DNA of 62,550 nucleotides from CAZPDM01 sp964585305 (lineage in GTDB: Bacteria; Planctomycetota; Uabimicrobiia; Uabimicrobiales; JABWCH01): contig CAZPDM010000016.1 in NCBI GenBank assembly GCA_964585305.1, forward strand, positions 1 through 62,550, written 5' to 3'. Each line of letters begins with the position of its first letter. Position 1 is the first letter of the stretch. Shown here piece by piece: positions 25,317 through 35,315 of the stretch. Both the position numbers and the translations under genes were made by a program. Under the pieces are notes generated by a model. That model did not search any database. It had not been told where the DNA came from and was given only the letters and a program-made list of their open reading frames with translations.

Positions 25317-25369
25317 GAAAATATTTGCTTTGATCCATTTCATTTTTTTATGAAAACGCAAATATTTTC
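25317..25369 (+). promoter_or_regulatory. Nested inverted repeat upstream of xseA
   Basis: A perfect 12-bp arm pair GAAAATATTTGC (25317-25328) and GCAAATATTTTC (25358-25369) encloses a second stem TTTCAT/ATGAAA. It lies 30 bases before the xseA ATG. It may be a terminator of the upstream gene or an RNA structure in the leader. Confidence 0.5.
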
Positions 25370-25398
25370 ATAGCAATTTTATTTGGATAGGCATAACA

Positions 25399-26838
25399 AT
25401 GTCAATAGAACTTCCTCTATTTGTTGAAGAAAATCCCAGCAAATCAGCACAAAGCTATACTATTTCAGAAATCACTCGAATTATCAAAGAGCGCATTGAA
25501 GGAGTTGGTAATGTATGGCTTACTGGTGAAGTATCCAATTTAAAATACCATAGCTCTGGCCATATTTATCTTACATTAAAAGATAGTGAAAATCAAATTG
25601 CTGCAGTAATTTGGCGGGGAAATGCGAAGAACATTTCTGCGCCATTGAAAGATGGTATCGAAGTTCTTGTTCATGGAGAGCTTACTGTTTATGGCCCGCA
25701 AAGTAAATATCAAATTAGCATCAATAGTCTGGAGCTTCGTGGGCAAGGTGCTTTGTTGATTGCGTTTGAAAATCTCAAACGTAAATTGGCAACTCTTGGT
25801 TTTTTTGATCCTAGGCATAAAAAGGCATTACCAACAATGCCTACAAAAATTGGGATTGTTACCTCTCCAACTGGTGCTGCGGTTCAAGATATTATTAACG
25901 TTATTTTACGAAGATTTCCGCGTATTACTATTCTTATTTATCCAGTAAGAGTACAAGGGGATGGATCAGCTCAAGAAGTTGCGGATGCGATTTATTGCAT
26001 CAATCAACATCCACAATTGAAAGATATAGAAGTTCTTATTGTCGGTCGTGGTGGTGGCAGTTTAGAAGACCTTTGGGCTTTTAACGAAGAAGTTGTAGCA
26101 AAAGCAATTTTTGATAGTCGTATTCCAATTATTTCTGCTGTTGGCCATGAGATTGATGTTACTATTTCTGATTTTGTTGCAGATCGTCGAGCGTTAACAC
26201 CTAGTGAAGCTGGGGAATTAGTAGTTCCAAGATTAGATCAAATTTTGCAACAATTAAATATTAAAGAACGTCAATTACATGTTGTTATGCAAAACTATCT
26301 ACATCGTGCACGTGCTACTGTGGATCGGTTAGCAACGCATAGAGCTTTAGCTAAGCCTACCGATCGGATTCATCATCTAGGACAACGGTTGGATATGCTG
26401 GCTCAATCTCTTCAAACTTTAATAAGTAAAATTATTCAGCAAAAACGTTTGGAGCTTTCAGAAATCCAAAATCGTTTAGATAAACAACAACCGTTAGCTA
26501 GAAGCCAACGTTATCGGCAACAACTGGAGCATCTTGCTGGAAGGCTTGAACGTGCAATGATTAAGCGTGTGGAATGGGAACATCGACGATTACATAATTT
26601 TGAAATTCATCTTGAAGCCCTTTCTCCTCTTTCTGTTCTTAACCGTGGTTATAGTATTGCGTATATCTATAGTGGTAAAAGTGTAATTCGCCAGCATACG
26701 CAGGTATTACCTGGAGAATATATATGGACTCGCATGTCAGATAGTTGGATACTTTCTCAGGTTATTAAAACAGGAAGTAAAGCTATTAAAAGAAGCGATT
26801 CTTCTGAAAACCAACAACCTAAAGGAAATGGCAGTTAA
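25399..26838 (+). CDS. xseA: Exodeoxyribonuclease VII large subunit
   Basis: 479 residues. The N-terminal OB fold ('VWLTGEVSNLKYHSSGHIYL'), the catalytic core 'KIGIVTSPTGAAVQDI' and 'VGRGGGSLEDLWAFNEEVV', then 'ISAVGHEIDVTISDFVADRR' and a long C-terminal coiled coil are all present. ExoVII degrades single-stranded DNA from both ends. The short xseB partner, often adjacent, is not found here: the next gene is the beta-helix protein. The product is a little longer than usual owing to a polar tail. Confidence 0.96.
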   Translation: MSIELPLFVEENPSKSAQSYTISEITRIIKERIEGVGNVWLTGEVSNLKYHSSGHIYLTLKDSENQIAAVIWRGNAKNISAPLKDGIEVLVHGELTVYGPQSKYQISINSLELRGQGALLIAFENLKRKLATLGFFDPRHKKALPTMPTKIGIVTSPTGAAVQDIINVILRRFPRITILIYPVRVQGDGSAQEVADAIYCINQHPQLKDIEVLIVGRGGGSLEDLWAFNEEVVAKAIFDSRIPIISAVGHEIDVTISDFVADRRALTPSEAGELVVPRLDQILQQLNIKERQLHVVMQNYLHRARATVDRLATHRALAKPTDRIHHLGQRLDMLAQSLQTLISKIIQQKRLELSEIQNRLDKQQPLARSQRYRQQLEHLAGRLERAMIKRVEWEHRRLHNFEIHLEALSPLSVLNRGYSIAYIYSGKSVIRQHTQVLPGEYIWTRMSDSWILSQVIKTGSKAIKRSDSSENQQPKGNGS

Positions 26839-26869
26839 TTAACAACTTAAAAAGAAAGAGAATATTTTT

Positions 26870-29443
26870 ATGATCGAAGATTCTGAAAATTCCAAAGCAT
26901 CTTTACCAGACCCTGATATTGCAAAGAAGACTCCACAATCAGAACCGATTCCCCCGGCATCTGAAAATACTGTAAGTTTGCATCATAGAACTTATCAAAT
27001 TTTAAATGCAGATGAAGCTTTAGAAATATTAAGACAAGGTAAGATTTTGGAAAATGGATATATCCAAAGTTTTCAATTTTCTTCTAATTCTCAACCTTTT
27101 TCTTATACGCAAAAAATTATTATAAAAAATTGTGTGTTTGGAAGTTTAGATTTTTCATTGTCATCTTTTCAACAATCTATTCAATTAGAAAATGTTCGTG
27201 TTGAAAAAGAGTTCGCGCTTACTGCAAATGTTCACTTTGATGATGCTGTGGTTTTTAATAACTGTACTTTTGAAAAAACTGCTAATATAAAAGGGGTTCA
27301 ATTTTTTAAAGGGTTGAGTACAGTAAATAGTAACTTTGAGCAAAGTTTATTACTTGAAAACTGTACTTTTAAAGATGATATAAATTTTTCTCGTATAAAT
27401 GTTGAAAAAAAGTTTTCTTTGAAATCTTGCGAATTGGGCGATACTGTTAGGTTGCAAAGTGCTAAAATAAATGGAGAGACTAGTTTCCTTTCTTGTACTT
27501 TCCATGGCTCGATTCGTGGCGAAGGTTTTCAAACATCAGGTTGCTTCCAAATAAAAGATTCTAATATTATTGGCGATTTTGCCTTAGAAAATACAACAAG
27601 TAAAGCCCGAATTGATTTAGAAAAAGATAACTTTCGAGCAAATTTCCGTTGGAATACTTCTTTATTTCAAGATAAACTAGTTGTCCGTGCATGTACTTTT
27701 CAACAAAACTCAACTTGGTGCAATTGTACTTTTAAGAATCATTTTGCTTTACCTCAAAGCCGTTTTGAAGCCGAGTTAGCATTAGATGGTAGTATTTTTG
27801 AAGATAAGGTTTTCTTTGCAGATGCTTTTTTTGAAGATGCTAGCTGGAGAGGAATAACTTTCCACGATTTCTTGGATTGTGAAAAGCTTCATTTAGGCGG
27901 GCAGATAATTTGCCAAGGTACTATATTTAATGGCCCTGTTAATTTTTCTTTTATGGAAAGTCTTGGGCGTGGGCGTATTTCGTTTAATGCTGTTTTTAAT
28001 AAATCTGTAGATTTTTATCGCGCAACTCTTCGTGGTTCTGTTTGGTTTTTAGGGAGCCATTTTCAAGATGCTTTCTTTGTAAATACTACCTTTGAAGGCC
28101 AAGTTTTTTTTAGCTTTGATACTAATACATTGCGTGAACGTAATCGTCGGAGTAAAGAAAGCCCAAGACAGCAATCGCTTACATATTTAGCGAGATTTGA
28201 AGGTATTGCAAACTTTACAAATGCTTTATTCTATCGCAAGGCTGTTTTTGAAAACATTATCTTTGAGCAATATGCCAACTTTGAAAATGCTTATTTTGCA
28301 GAAGAAATCAACTTTCAGAAAAGTCATTTCAAAAAAGGGACTACGTTTAAAGGAAGTTTTTGCACACAGGAACTTGATTTTACTAAAGCAGTTTTTGATG
28401 AATATGCTAACTTTGATTTAGCTAATATCAATCGTCGTTTAAATCTTACTGATGCTGCCATTGATCAGGGTATATCATTTTATCATGCTGTAATTGATGT
28501 TGTAGTCGTAGAGCGTGATCAAATTGAAGGGCGTTTGATTTATGAAGGCCAAGTGGCTAATCAAGCTGATAAAAAGCACTATATGCGGGTAAAAGAAGAA
28601 TATCTGATTTTGAAGGAAAGCTTTCATCAACGTGGAAAATTTGATGAAGAAGATTGGGCATATTATTGCTACCGTGTGAATGATCGAAAATCTTTTACAG
28701 ACAAATCGGTTCGTTCTTTATTGAAGAAGCCGATTCTTGCTGTCCAAGATGATGTTCCTCCTGAAGAACGTGAAAATGATCAAGTTCTAGCTGATAATGC
28801 ACAAAAATCTTTAGAAAAAGCAGAAAAGGCTTTAGCTTCTTCTCAAGAACATATAAAAAAAATAGAAGCTCAGTTAAATGAACTGTCGCCTAATGAAGGA
28901 AAAAAAACTCGAGATATTCAAGATCGTTTAGATGAAGCCAAGAAAAAGTATGAAGAAAATCTCCAAACCTTAGAAATTCGAAAGAAAGAATTAGTTGATG
29001 TTCAAAAGATTGTTACACTAAATGCCGAACGCCAGAAAAAACTCCACGAAAGTCGCGATAAACCTTTTTCCCAAATTCAAGCTCTTAGCTGCTTATTTCA
29101 AAATATGCTTTGGAAATTGGTAGATTGGGGAACTGGTTATGGAGTAAGACCGTTCCGTTTGATGTTGCTTGCATTAGTTGTGATTTTAGGTTTTGCGGCT
29201 ATTTATGGGGTATCTGGGGCTATGTTACCTTGCCATAATCAGGAAATGTTGAAGCAACATAGTAAAGCTGCTTTAGTTTTTGATTGGATATATTTTAGTG
29301 CAATGACATTTGCTACTGCTAATCCAGAGGCAGAAATCTCTTTTGATGAAAAAGTTCAGTTTTTTATTATGACAGAATCTTTGATTGGGATATTCTTAAC
29401 TGCTCTCTTTGTTGGTTGCTATACTCGTAAGATATTACGATAA
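26870..29443 (+). CDS. Pentapeptide-like beta-helix protein with C-terminal two-helix channel-like module
   Basis: 857 residues. After a disordered start, residues 80-530 contain many spaced Phe motifs of pentapeptide-repeat type ('NFTNALFYRKAVFENIIF', 'NFENAYFAEEINFQKSHF'), predicted to form a right-handed beta-helix. Next are a conserved helical region ('KEEYLILKESFHQRGKFDEEDW') and a long coiled coil (about 640-720). The last 100 residues have two membrane helices around a pore-loop-like segment 'WIYFSAMTFATANPEAEI'. The layout equals Ion_trans_2 channels, where this loop normally carries TVGYG; here it reads TANPE. The protein may be a cytoplasmic beta-helix regulating an unusual channel. 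Function is inferred from layout only. Confidence 0.75.
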   Translation: MIEDSENSKASLPDPDIAKKTPQSEPIPPASENTVSLHHRTYQILNADEALEILRQGKILENGYIQSFQFSSNSQPFSYTQKIIIKNCVFGSLDFSLSSFQQSIQLENVRVEKEFALTANVHFDDAVVFNNCTFEKTANIKGVQFFKGLSTVNSNFEQSLLLENCTFKDDINFSRINVEKKFSLKSCELGDTVRLQSAKINGETSFLSCTFHGSIRGEGFQTSGCFQIKDSNIIGDFALENTTSKARIDLEKDNFRANFRWNTSLFQDKLVVRACTFQQNSTWCNCTFKNHFALPQSRFEAELALDGSIFEDKVFFADAFFEDASWRGITFHDFLDCEKLHLGGQIICQGTIFNGPVNFSFMESLGRGRISFNAVFNKSVDFYRATLRGSVWFLGSHFQDAFFVNTTFEGQVFFSFDTNTLRERNRRSKESPRQQSLTYLARFEGIANFTNALFYRKAVFENIIFEQYANFENAYFAEEINFQKSHFKKGTTFKGSFCTQELDFTKAVFDEYANFDLANINRRLNLTDAAIDQGISFYHAVIDVVVVERDQIEGRLIYEGQVANQADKKHYMRVKEEYLILKESFHQRGKFDEEDWAYYCYRVNDRKSFTDKSVRSLLKKPILAVQDDVPPEERENDQVLADNAQKSLEKAEKALASSQEHIKKIEAQLNELSPNEGKKTRDIQDRLDEAKKKYEENLQTLEIRKKELVDVQKIVTLNAERQKKLHESRDKPFSQIQALSCLFQNMLWKLVDWGTGYGVRPFRLMLLALVVILGFAAIYGVSGAMLPCHNQEMLKQHSKAALVFDWIYFSAMTFATANPEAEISFDEKVQFFIMTESLIGIFLTALFVGCYTRKILR

Positions 29444-29458
29444 GAATAGAAAAATACA

Positions 29459-29502
29459 AAAAGATTTGCATAGATTTATCTGTGCAAATCTTTTCTATTC
29501 TT
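29459..29502 (+). terminator. Intrinsic terminator after the beta-helix gene
   Basis: 12-bp stem AAAAGATTTGCA (29459-29470) with TGCAAATCTTTT (29483-29494), then a T-rich stretch. It ends the long plus-strand run before the prepilin gene. Confidence 0.85.
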
Positions 29503-29522
29503 TTAACTAGGGAGGAGAAAAA

Positions 29523-30128
29523 ATGATGAAAAGAAGAGGTTTTACAATATTTGAAGTAATGGTAATTTTAGCTATTATTGCTGTTTTAGTAGCATTATTA
29601 TTGCCTGCATTACTTTCTGTAAGAGAGAAAGCTAATCAATCGAAGTGCAAAGCGAATTTGGCTCAGTTTGGAAAATGTCTATATCTTTATAGTTCTGATT
29701 ATGGAAGAGGAATATATTTCCCAGATGCTAATGGTGCAGGCTTTTTAGCCAAATTGAGAAAAACTAAAATACTATCAGAAGAAAAAATATATCTTTGCCC
29801 TTCAACAAATGATGAAATTTCTAATTTAGCAACAGCAGATGAAGGAGATAGCGAAAATACAACAAGCTATTCCGGTCGAAAAAATAAAAGACAAAAAGAA
29901 TATCCTGGAATTTTTAAACCTTTTCACGGGTCAACGCTTACTACTACTGCTTCGGATGATTGGCAATCATCAGGAAATCATGAAGGGGGAAGACTTGTCA
30001 ATTTCTTATTTTTAGATGGCCATGTTGATATAGAAAGAAATTTAGAAATAGATGGCTCTGAAGAAGATATTGGTTATAGCAAATTTGCGCAAGAAGGGCA
30101 GAAATTGGCAGATCCCTTGACGAATTAA
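29523..30128 (+). CDS. Prepilin-like protein with DUF1559-type C-terminus
   Basis: 201 residues after GGAGGAG. The leader 'KRRGFTIFEVMVILAIIA' is a type IV pilin / pseudopilin processing site with Glu at +5 after the Gly, followed by the hydrophobic helix. The region 'KCKANLAQFGKCLYLYSSDY' and the end 'FLFLDGHVD' are typical of the secreted prepilin-like proteins with the H-x9-DG-type ending that are abundant in planctomycetes, lentisphaeres and verrucomicrobia. No assembly or peptidase genes are adjacent. Probably monocistronic, lying between a terminator and the histidine kinase gene 32 bases downstream. Confidence 0.85.
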   Translation: MMKRRGFTIFEVMVILAIIAVLVALLLPALLSVREKANQSKCKANLAQFGKCLYLYSSDYGRGIYFPDANGAGFLAKLRKTKILSEEKIYLCPSTNDEISNLATADEGDSENTTSYSGRKNKRQKEYPGIFKPFHGSTLTTTASDDWQSSGNHEGGRLVNFLFLDGHVDIERNLEIDGSEEDIGYSKFAQEGQKLADPLTN

Positions 30129-30160
30129 ATGATAGGTTAGTTATTTTGGGGTTTTAACTT

Positions 30161-32842
30161 ATGACGGATTACCATGAAAAAATCGACAGAAGTCAGCATT
30201 ATAAGATTCTTGAAACAGCTATGGACGGTTTTGCAATGATAGATAGTAAAGGAAATATATTAGAAGTAAATAATGTTTATTGCAAGTTAATCGGTTATAG
30301 CGAGCAAGAATTATTAACGATGAAGATAGCTGATATAGAAGTTGTTTTGCTTCCAGAGGAGATAAGCGAGCGTATTAAAAGCATTATAGAGCAAGGAAAA
30401 TCTCGTTTTGAAACAAAACATCGCCGGAAAGATGGAAATATTCTTGATGTTGAGGTCAACGTACAATATTATACTTTTGGTGGAGGAGGATTTATTACAT
30501 TCATTCGAGATATTACCAAACATAAAGAAACACAAAGAAAATTATACGAAAGAGAAATTTTGATTCAGAATATTAGTAATAATTTGGTCAATGGGATGAT
30601 TTATCAAATCACACGATTTAAAGATGGGACAAGAAAATTTACGTATTTAGCAGATGCTGTTAAAGGTCTTTATGGAATTACTCCAGAAGAAGGTATGGAA
30701 AACTCTGATTTAATTTATAAGAAAGTTCATCCTGACGATCAAATTCGAGTTTTGCAAGAGGAAGAACTTGCTCATCAATCACTTTCAGTTTTTAAAACAG
30801 AGGCTAGAATTTTTGGGATAGATGGAAAAATTCGTTGGTCTTGCTTTGTGTCTTGTCCAAGGTTAGTATCAGATGGTGTAAGTGTTTGGGATGGTATTGA
30901 ATTTGATATAACTAATCTCAAACTTGCAGAAGAAGCTTTACGTGAAAGCGAACAAAAGTATAAAGATTTATTTACAGGCAGTCGAGATGGAATTGTAGTG
31001 GTAGATACTCAAGGCCATTTTCTTAATGCAAATGCCGCATATTGTGAAATGGTTGGGTATTCTGTTGAAGAATTAAAACAATTAAAAGATTTTTCTAAAA
31101 TTACCCCTCCAAAATGGCGTTTATGGGAAGATCAGGAAATTCTCAAATATCGTCTTTTAAACGATGGTTATTCTGGTATTTATGAAAAAGAGTATATTCG
31201 TAAAGATAATAATATTATTACAGTTGAAATCCAAGCATTTACAGTATTTTTACCGTCAGGTGTTCCTAAATATATGTGGGGAATAGTCCGTAATATTACG
31301 GAAAGAAAGCAGGCAGAAAAAGATTTACGACAGTTTAAGGCCATATTTGACAATGCCAATTTTGGTATAGCAATCACAAATTTAGAAGGTATGGTGTCTT
31401 ATACTAATACATATTTTGCTTATGCGCATGGATATGATTCTCAAGAATTGGTTGGAAAGAATTTGCGTATTCTACATTCAAAAGAACAACTTAATAATGT
31501 CGAAAAATTACTTAACCAATTGGTGCAAGAAGGAAGTTTTAATGCGCAAGAAGTGGAACATTGCCGGAAAGATGGAAGCTCTTTTACTATGCTTATGACA
31601 GGTATGCTTGTAAAAGATGAATATGGAAAGCCTCAATGTTTTACCACTACAGCAATTGATGTTAGTGAAAAGAAATTATTAGAATCGCAACTTCAACAGG
31701 CTCGTAAAATGGAATCTGTAGGAAGGCTTGCTGGAGGGGTTGCGCATGACTCAAATAATATGTTAGGAGTAATCTTAGGCCATACAGAACTGGCTATGGA
31801 AGAGATAGATTCTTCAGATTCGATATATTTTCATTTACAAGAAATTCAAAAAGCTGCTAAACATTCTGCTGAATTAACAAGACAGCTCTTAACTTTTGCA
31901 CGTAAACAGAATATTACTCCAAAAGTTGTGAACCTAAATGAAGTTGTTGAAGGAATGTTAAAAATGCTAGCACGCCTTATTGGAGAGAATATTCATTTAT
32001 CTTGGAAACCTGGGAATGATATATGGCCAATTAAAGTTGATCCTACTCAAATAGAACAGATTTTAGCAAATGTTGCAATCAATGCTAGAGATGCAATTCA
32101 AGGCATTGGAAATTTAAACATTAAAACTGAAAATGTTTCGTTAAGTTCTTTATATTGTAATTCTCATACAGATTTTGTTCCGGGAGATTATGTTCTATTA
32201 CTAATAAGTGATACTGGGATTGGCATGGATAAGACAACTCTAGAGCATCTTTTTGAACCTTTTTTTACTACGAAAGAAGTTGGAAAGGGAACTGGGTTAG
32301 GTTTAGCTACAATTTATGGCATTATAAAGCAAAATAATGGGGCAATTAGTGTGGACAGTGAAATTGGCCATGGAACTACATTTCATATTTATATTCCTCG
32401 GTATTTAGGAACAACTGGCCAATTTTCTATGAATAATCTAGTTTCTACAATAACACAAGGAAATGAAACAATACTACTTGTTGAAGATGATTCTGCAATA
32501 CTTAGAATGACAAAAAACATGCTACAAAGACAAGGGTATAATGTTTTAACTGCGGCTACTCCTAAAGAAGCTATTTGTATGGCCAGAGAGTATAATAAAG
32601 ATATTCGCCTTCTTATTACTGATGTTGTTATGCCTGAAATGAATGGAAAAGATTTGGTTAACTATTTAACATCAATAATTCCAAATCTTAAGTCTTTGTT
32701 TATGTCTGGTTATACAAGTGATGTTATTGCACATAATGGAGTGGTAGATGAAGATATGGCTTTTGTTCAAAAACCTTTTTCTATGAAAGAATTGTCAGAT
32801 AAAGTAAGAAAAGTTTTAGATTCTGAGAAATCTCATAACTAA
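30161..32842 (+). CDS. PAS-domain hybrid sensor histidine kinase with C-terminal receiver
   Basis: 893 residues. Four PAS-type domains occupy about residues 12-510 (e.g. 'AMIDSKGNILEVNNVYCKLIGY', in part 'DGIVVVDTQGHFLNANAAY'). The HisKA segment 'GGVAHDSNNMLGVI' places the phospho-accepting His near residue 529; the usual HDFNN is HDSNN here. HATPase_c follows with 'NVAINARDAI', 'DTGIGMD' and 'GKGTGLGLATIYGI'. The receiver has 'LLVEDDSAI' and the phospho-accepting Asp in 'LLITDVVMPEMNG' (about residue 819), and the conserved Lys in 'VQKPF'. No membrane helix or signal is seen, so the sensor is cytoplasmic. The output partner is not encoded next to it. Confidence 0.94.
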   Translation: MTDYHEKIDRSQHYKILETAMDGFAMIDSKGNILEVNNVYCKLIGYSEQELLTMKIADIEVVLLPEEISERIKSIIEQGKSRFETKHRRKDGNILDVEVNVQYYTFGGGGFITFIRDITKHKETQRKLYEREILIQNISNNLVNGMIYQITRFKDGTRKFTYLADAVKGLYGITPEEGMENSDLIYKKVHPDDQIRVLQEEELAHQSLSVFKTEARIFGIDGKIRWSCFVSCPRLVSDGVSVWDGIEFDITNLKLAEEALRESEQKYKDLFTGSRDGIVVVDTQGHFLNANAAYCEMVGYSVEELKQLKDFSKITPPKWRLWEDQEILKYRLLNDGYSGIYEKEYIRKDNNIITVEIQAFTVFLPSGVPKYMWGIVRNITERKQAEKDLRQFKAIFDNANFGIAITNLEGMVSYTNTYFAYAHGYDSQELVGKNLRILHSKEQLNNVEKLLNQLVQEGSFNAQEVEHCRKDGSSFTMLMTGMLVKDEYGKPQCFTTTAIDVSEKKLLESQLQQARKMESVGRLAGGVAHDSNNMLGVILGHTELAMEEIDSSDSIYFHLQEIQKAAKHSAELTRQLLTFARKQNITPKVVNLNEVVEGMLKMLARLIGENIHLSWKPGNDIWPIKVDPTQIEQILANVAINARDAIQGIGNLNIKTENVSLSSLYCNSHTDFVPGDYVLLLISDTGIGMDKTTLEHLFEPFFTTKEVGKGTGLGLATIYGIIKQNNGAISVDSEIGHGTTFHIYIPRYLGTTGQFSMNNLVSTITQGNETILLVEDDSAILRMTKNMLQRQGYNVLTAATPKEAICMAREYNKDIRLLITDVVMPEMNGKDLVNYLTSIIPNLKSLFMSGYTSDVIAHNGVVDEDMAFVQKPFSMKELSDKVRKVLDSEKSHN

Positions 32843-32843
32843 A

Positions 32844-32878
32844 AAAAATCCCCGCATTGCGGGGATTTTTTGGGTTTT
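32844..32878. terminator. Strong bidirectional terminator
   Basis: GC-rich stem AATCCCCGCA / TGCGGGGATT flanked by A and T runs, between a plus-strand and a minus-strand gene that end toward each other. It fits termination from both sides. Confidence 0.9.
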
Positions 32879-32889
32879 TTTTATTATTC

Positions 32890-33648
32890 CTATTTGGTAG
32901 GTAGTATTAATCTCATACGGGTAATATGGAAAATACCTTCTTGTTTAGGAACAATCACAATTTGTACTAAATCTTTTGGTAATGGAGCCACAACGACTTC
33001 TTTCCAAAAGCCTTTATTAAGATTTTCATAACGATAAGTAGCGAAAAGTGTCATATTTCCGGAAGGAACAAAACCATATAATTTTATGTCAAGATCATCA
33101 ATCTCACTACTTTTGTAATCAAAAGCAAGATTGTATTTAGGAACTTCAACGTCACTCATCTTTTCAGGATCAAGGTGTATGCGAATTTCGCATGGAAGTG
33201 CTTTAATTCGAACACGGACACCTTCTTCTGTATAAGTTTCATATAATGCACCTCGTCCCGGAGGATTGTAGCATTCTAAAGCAATTGCTAATTCCTGCGT
33301 TGAGGTTTGTGGACGTTGATGGAAGTGAGAAATGCGTATTTCTTTGTCATTATCTCGTGAATGTTCCACTCTTCCTAAACCTTGAGAATTTTCTATATCT
33401 TTTACTAACTCGGAATATACTCGAGTAAGTTCGGTGGAAACTTTTCCAGCACGAAAACAAACTAAATCTTGTAGTTTGTTTCTAATATCATCCATTTTAG
33501 CTTTCCAACGAATTCTAGGAATTCCGCTATATCTTTCTAATTCCGAATAGTTTAGAAAAAGATAAGCCAAAATTAGATCTTGTTCTTCCTGGCTCAATTT
33601 ATTTAATTCTTGAGCTACAGAATGATTAGACAGATTGGCATTCTCCAT
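32890..33648 (-). CDS. Hypothetical protein of unknown family
   Basis: 252 residues. ATG at 33648 is preferred over a TTG at 33654 because GGAG is 7 bases upstream of the ATG. No signal peptide or membrane helix. The first half is helical ('LSQEEQDLILAYLFLNYSELERY'), the second beta-rich with Asp/Tyr-rich strands. It ends opposite the hybrid kinase gene, sharing a terminator. I recognise no family. A charged, compact cytoplasmic protein; role unknown. Confidence 0.7.
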   Translation of the reverse strand: MENANLSNHSVAQELNKLSQEEQDLILAYLFLNYSELERYSGIPRIRWKAKMDDIRNKLQDLVCFRAGKVSTELTRVYSELVKDIENSQGLGRVEHSRDNDKEIRISHFHQRPQTSTQELAIALECYNPPGRGALYETYTEEGVRVRIKALPCEIRIHLDPEKMSDVEVPKYNLAFDYKSSEIDDLDIKLYGFVPSGNMTLFATYRYENLNKGFWKEVVVAPLPKDLVQIVIVPKQEGIFHITRMRLILPTK

Positions 33649-33799
33649 CCTCAATCTCCAAAAAATTATTGTAAATAAAAAAGTCGTACTAACAACTATA
33701 TATTATCTTAAAAAGATAATATATTTTCAACAAAAAAAAATTTTATTTTTTGTTTTTTTATATTTTTTTACTATGAGAAAGATAGTAAAAAAAATAGTT

Positions 33800-35188
33800 T
33801 TATTTTTGTAAATTGTATATGATCCCTCTAAAGCCAAGATCATTTGAACAAGTATTTGGCTCTAAGGCGATATGTGTTATTATCTTTTCCGAATTGCTTC
33901 CCCAGCTTCCGCCGTTAGCAATTTTTAAATGAGAAAATTCAACGCTATTAGATTCTGACCATTCCCAAACATTTCCTATAAGCTGAGAGACTTTATAAGG
34001 AGATTCGTCAAGATTGTCAAAAGCATCTATAGGTGCTAGGCTTAAATATCCATCAGCATCTCCTGAAAGATTGGCTGTATGGAAAAGAAATTTTTGTGTT
34101 TTAGAAAGGGGATTCGTTTGCTGTGATTTCGGATTTTGTTTAAACTTGATAGGAGTTTCTTTGTTTTGCCAATCAGGTGTAGAAAATCCTCCACAGTAGC
34201 ATTTTTCCCAATGTTTTTCTGAAGGAAGACTTTTTTTTGCCCAGGCTAGGTATTCGTTTGCTCCATGCCAAGATACTTGAACCACAGGGTAATTTTCCGC
34301 TCCGGCTTTAACAGCAAATTTGCCTTCTTTTTGAAGAATAGAAGAACCATCTAATTTAATAATATCTTGAATATTTTTTAACGATTTGGCATTCAAAAAA
34401 TTAACAAATTTTTCATTGGAGACTTCATATTTATCGATATAAAAGGCTTCCAATTCAGCCAATTCGAGTTTTAAATATGTGTTTGGAATAATATGTTGAA
34501 TGCGATAAAAAGTACCTTTAGGAATGTATAGCATTATGCTTTTATCAAAAGCAGAAATATACTCTCCAAAAATCCCTGATTTTTTTATTCCTTCTGGCAT
34601 TGTTTCTCCGAACCACCCTATGTTCATTAACTTGATGGGTTCTTTTTGCTCAAGGTTTTTTGTAATTTCAGGCGTTTTTGCAGAGGACTTATTTTCTAAT
34701 AATTTAAAAAATTGAGAATTTTTGAAAAAAGTTGACCAATCATTTATAATTTTTCCCCAATTTGTATTTTGTGTTTGAAAGATTTCATTTTTTTGAGAAT
34801 TTATATGAAAAATTTTAAAATTGAATTGAATTTCTTTTTTATCTTTTGTACTACGTTTTATTTCAAAAACTATTAAATATGAAATTTTTTCTTTTTGTAG
34901 CATTGGATATACTTCCAATGGTATTTCCTTGGTAAATCGAGAGTTCCAAAAATTTTTATATTCTAGAATTTTTAAAATTGTTTTGATTTTTTCTAGGTTT
35001 GTAACAAATGAATAAGTTTTTGTTGATAAAATCGTAGGTATCTCTTTCTGCATAAGGTTAGAAGCTACTTTCTTGTCTTCTTCAAAACGACTTCCATGAA
35101 CAAAAATTGTTGGAATATTTTGAGAAAGAACACCTGAATATATGCTTAAAATAAGAAGCAAAATAAAAAAATTGATTGAAGAGTGCAT
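33800..35188 (-). CDS. Exported protein with C-terminal FGE-sulfatase-like domain
   Basis: 462 residues with a signal peptide (INFFILLLILSIYSGVLS), AAAGGA ribosome site 7 bases before the ATG. Residues 20-180 are Lys-rich with no clear family. The C-terminal part is an FGE-sulfatase-type domain: 'EAFYIDKYEVSNEKFVNFL', 'YPVVQVSWHGANEYLAWAKK', 'LIGNVWEWSES' and 'ANGGSW' match the fold. Cys residues are few and the catalytic pair of a true formylglycine-generating enzyme is not evident, so binding or structural function is more likely. This is the second FGE-type domain in the window after the one in the kinase at 2-4.5 kb. Confidence 0.8.
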   Translation of the reverse strand: MHSSINFFILLLILSIYSGVLSQNIPTIFVHGSRFEEDKKVASNLMQKEIPTILSTKTYSFVTNLEKIKTILKILEYKNFWNSRFTKEIPLEVYPMLQKEKISYLIVFEIKRSTKDKKEIQFNFKIFHINSQKNEIFQTQNTNWGKIINDWSTFFKNSQFFKLLENKSSAKTPEITKNLEQKEPIKLMNIGWFGETMPEGIKKSGIFGEYISAFDKSIMLYIPKGTFYRIQHIIPNTYLKLELAELEAFYIDKYEVSNEKFVNFLNAKSLKNIQDIIKLDGSSILQKEGKFAVKAGAENYPVVQVSWHGANEYLAWAKKSLPSEKHWEKCYCGGFSTPDWQNKETPIKFKQNPKSQQTNPLSKTQKFLFHTANLSGDADGYLSLAPIDAFDNLDESPYKVSQLIGNVWEWSESNSVEFSHLKIANGGSWGSNSEKIITHIALEPNTCSNDLGFRGIIYNLQK

Positions 35189-35315
35189 ACATTCATCCTT
35201 TGAAAGATTATATTAGTAAAATTGCATAACAAATAGTTTAGTATCTGATAATATCTAAATTAGCATTTTCTTTAAAAAAGTCAAGCATAAATAGATAAAA
35301 ATCCTTGAAAACTTC

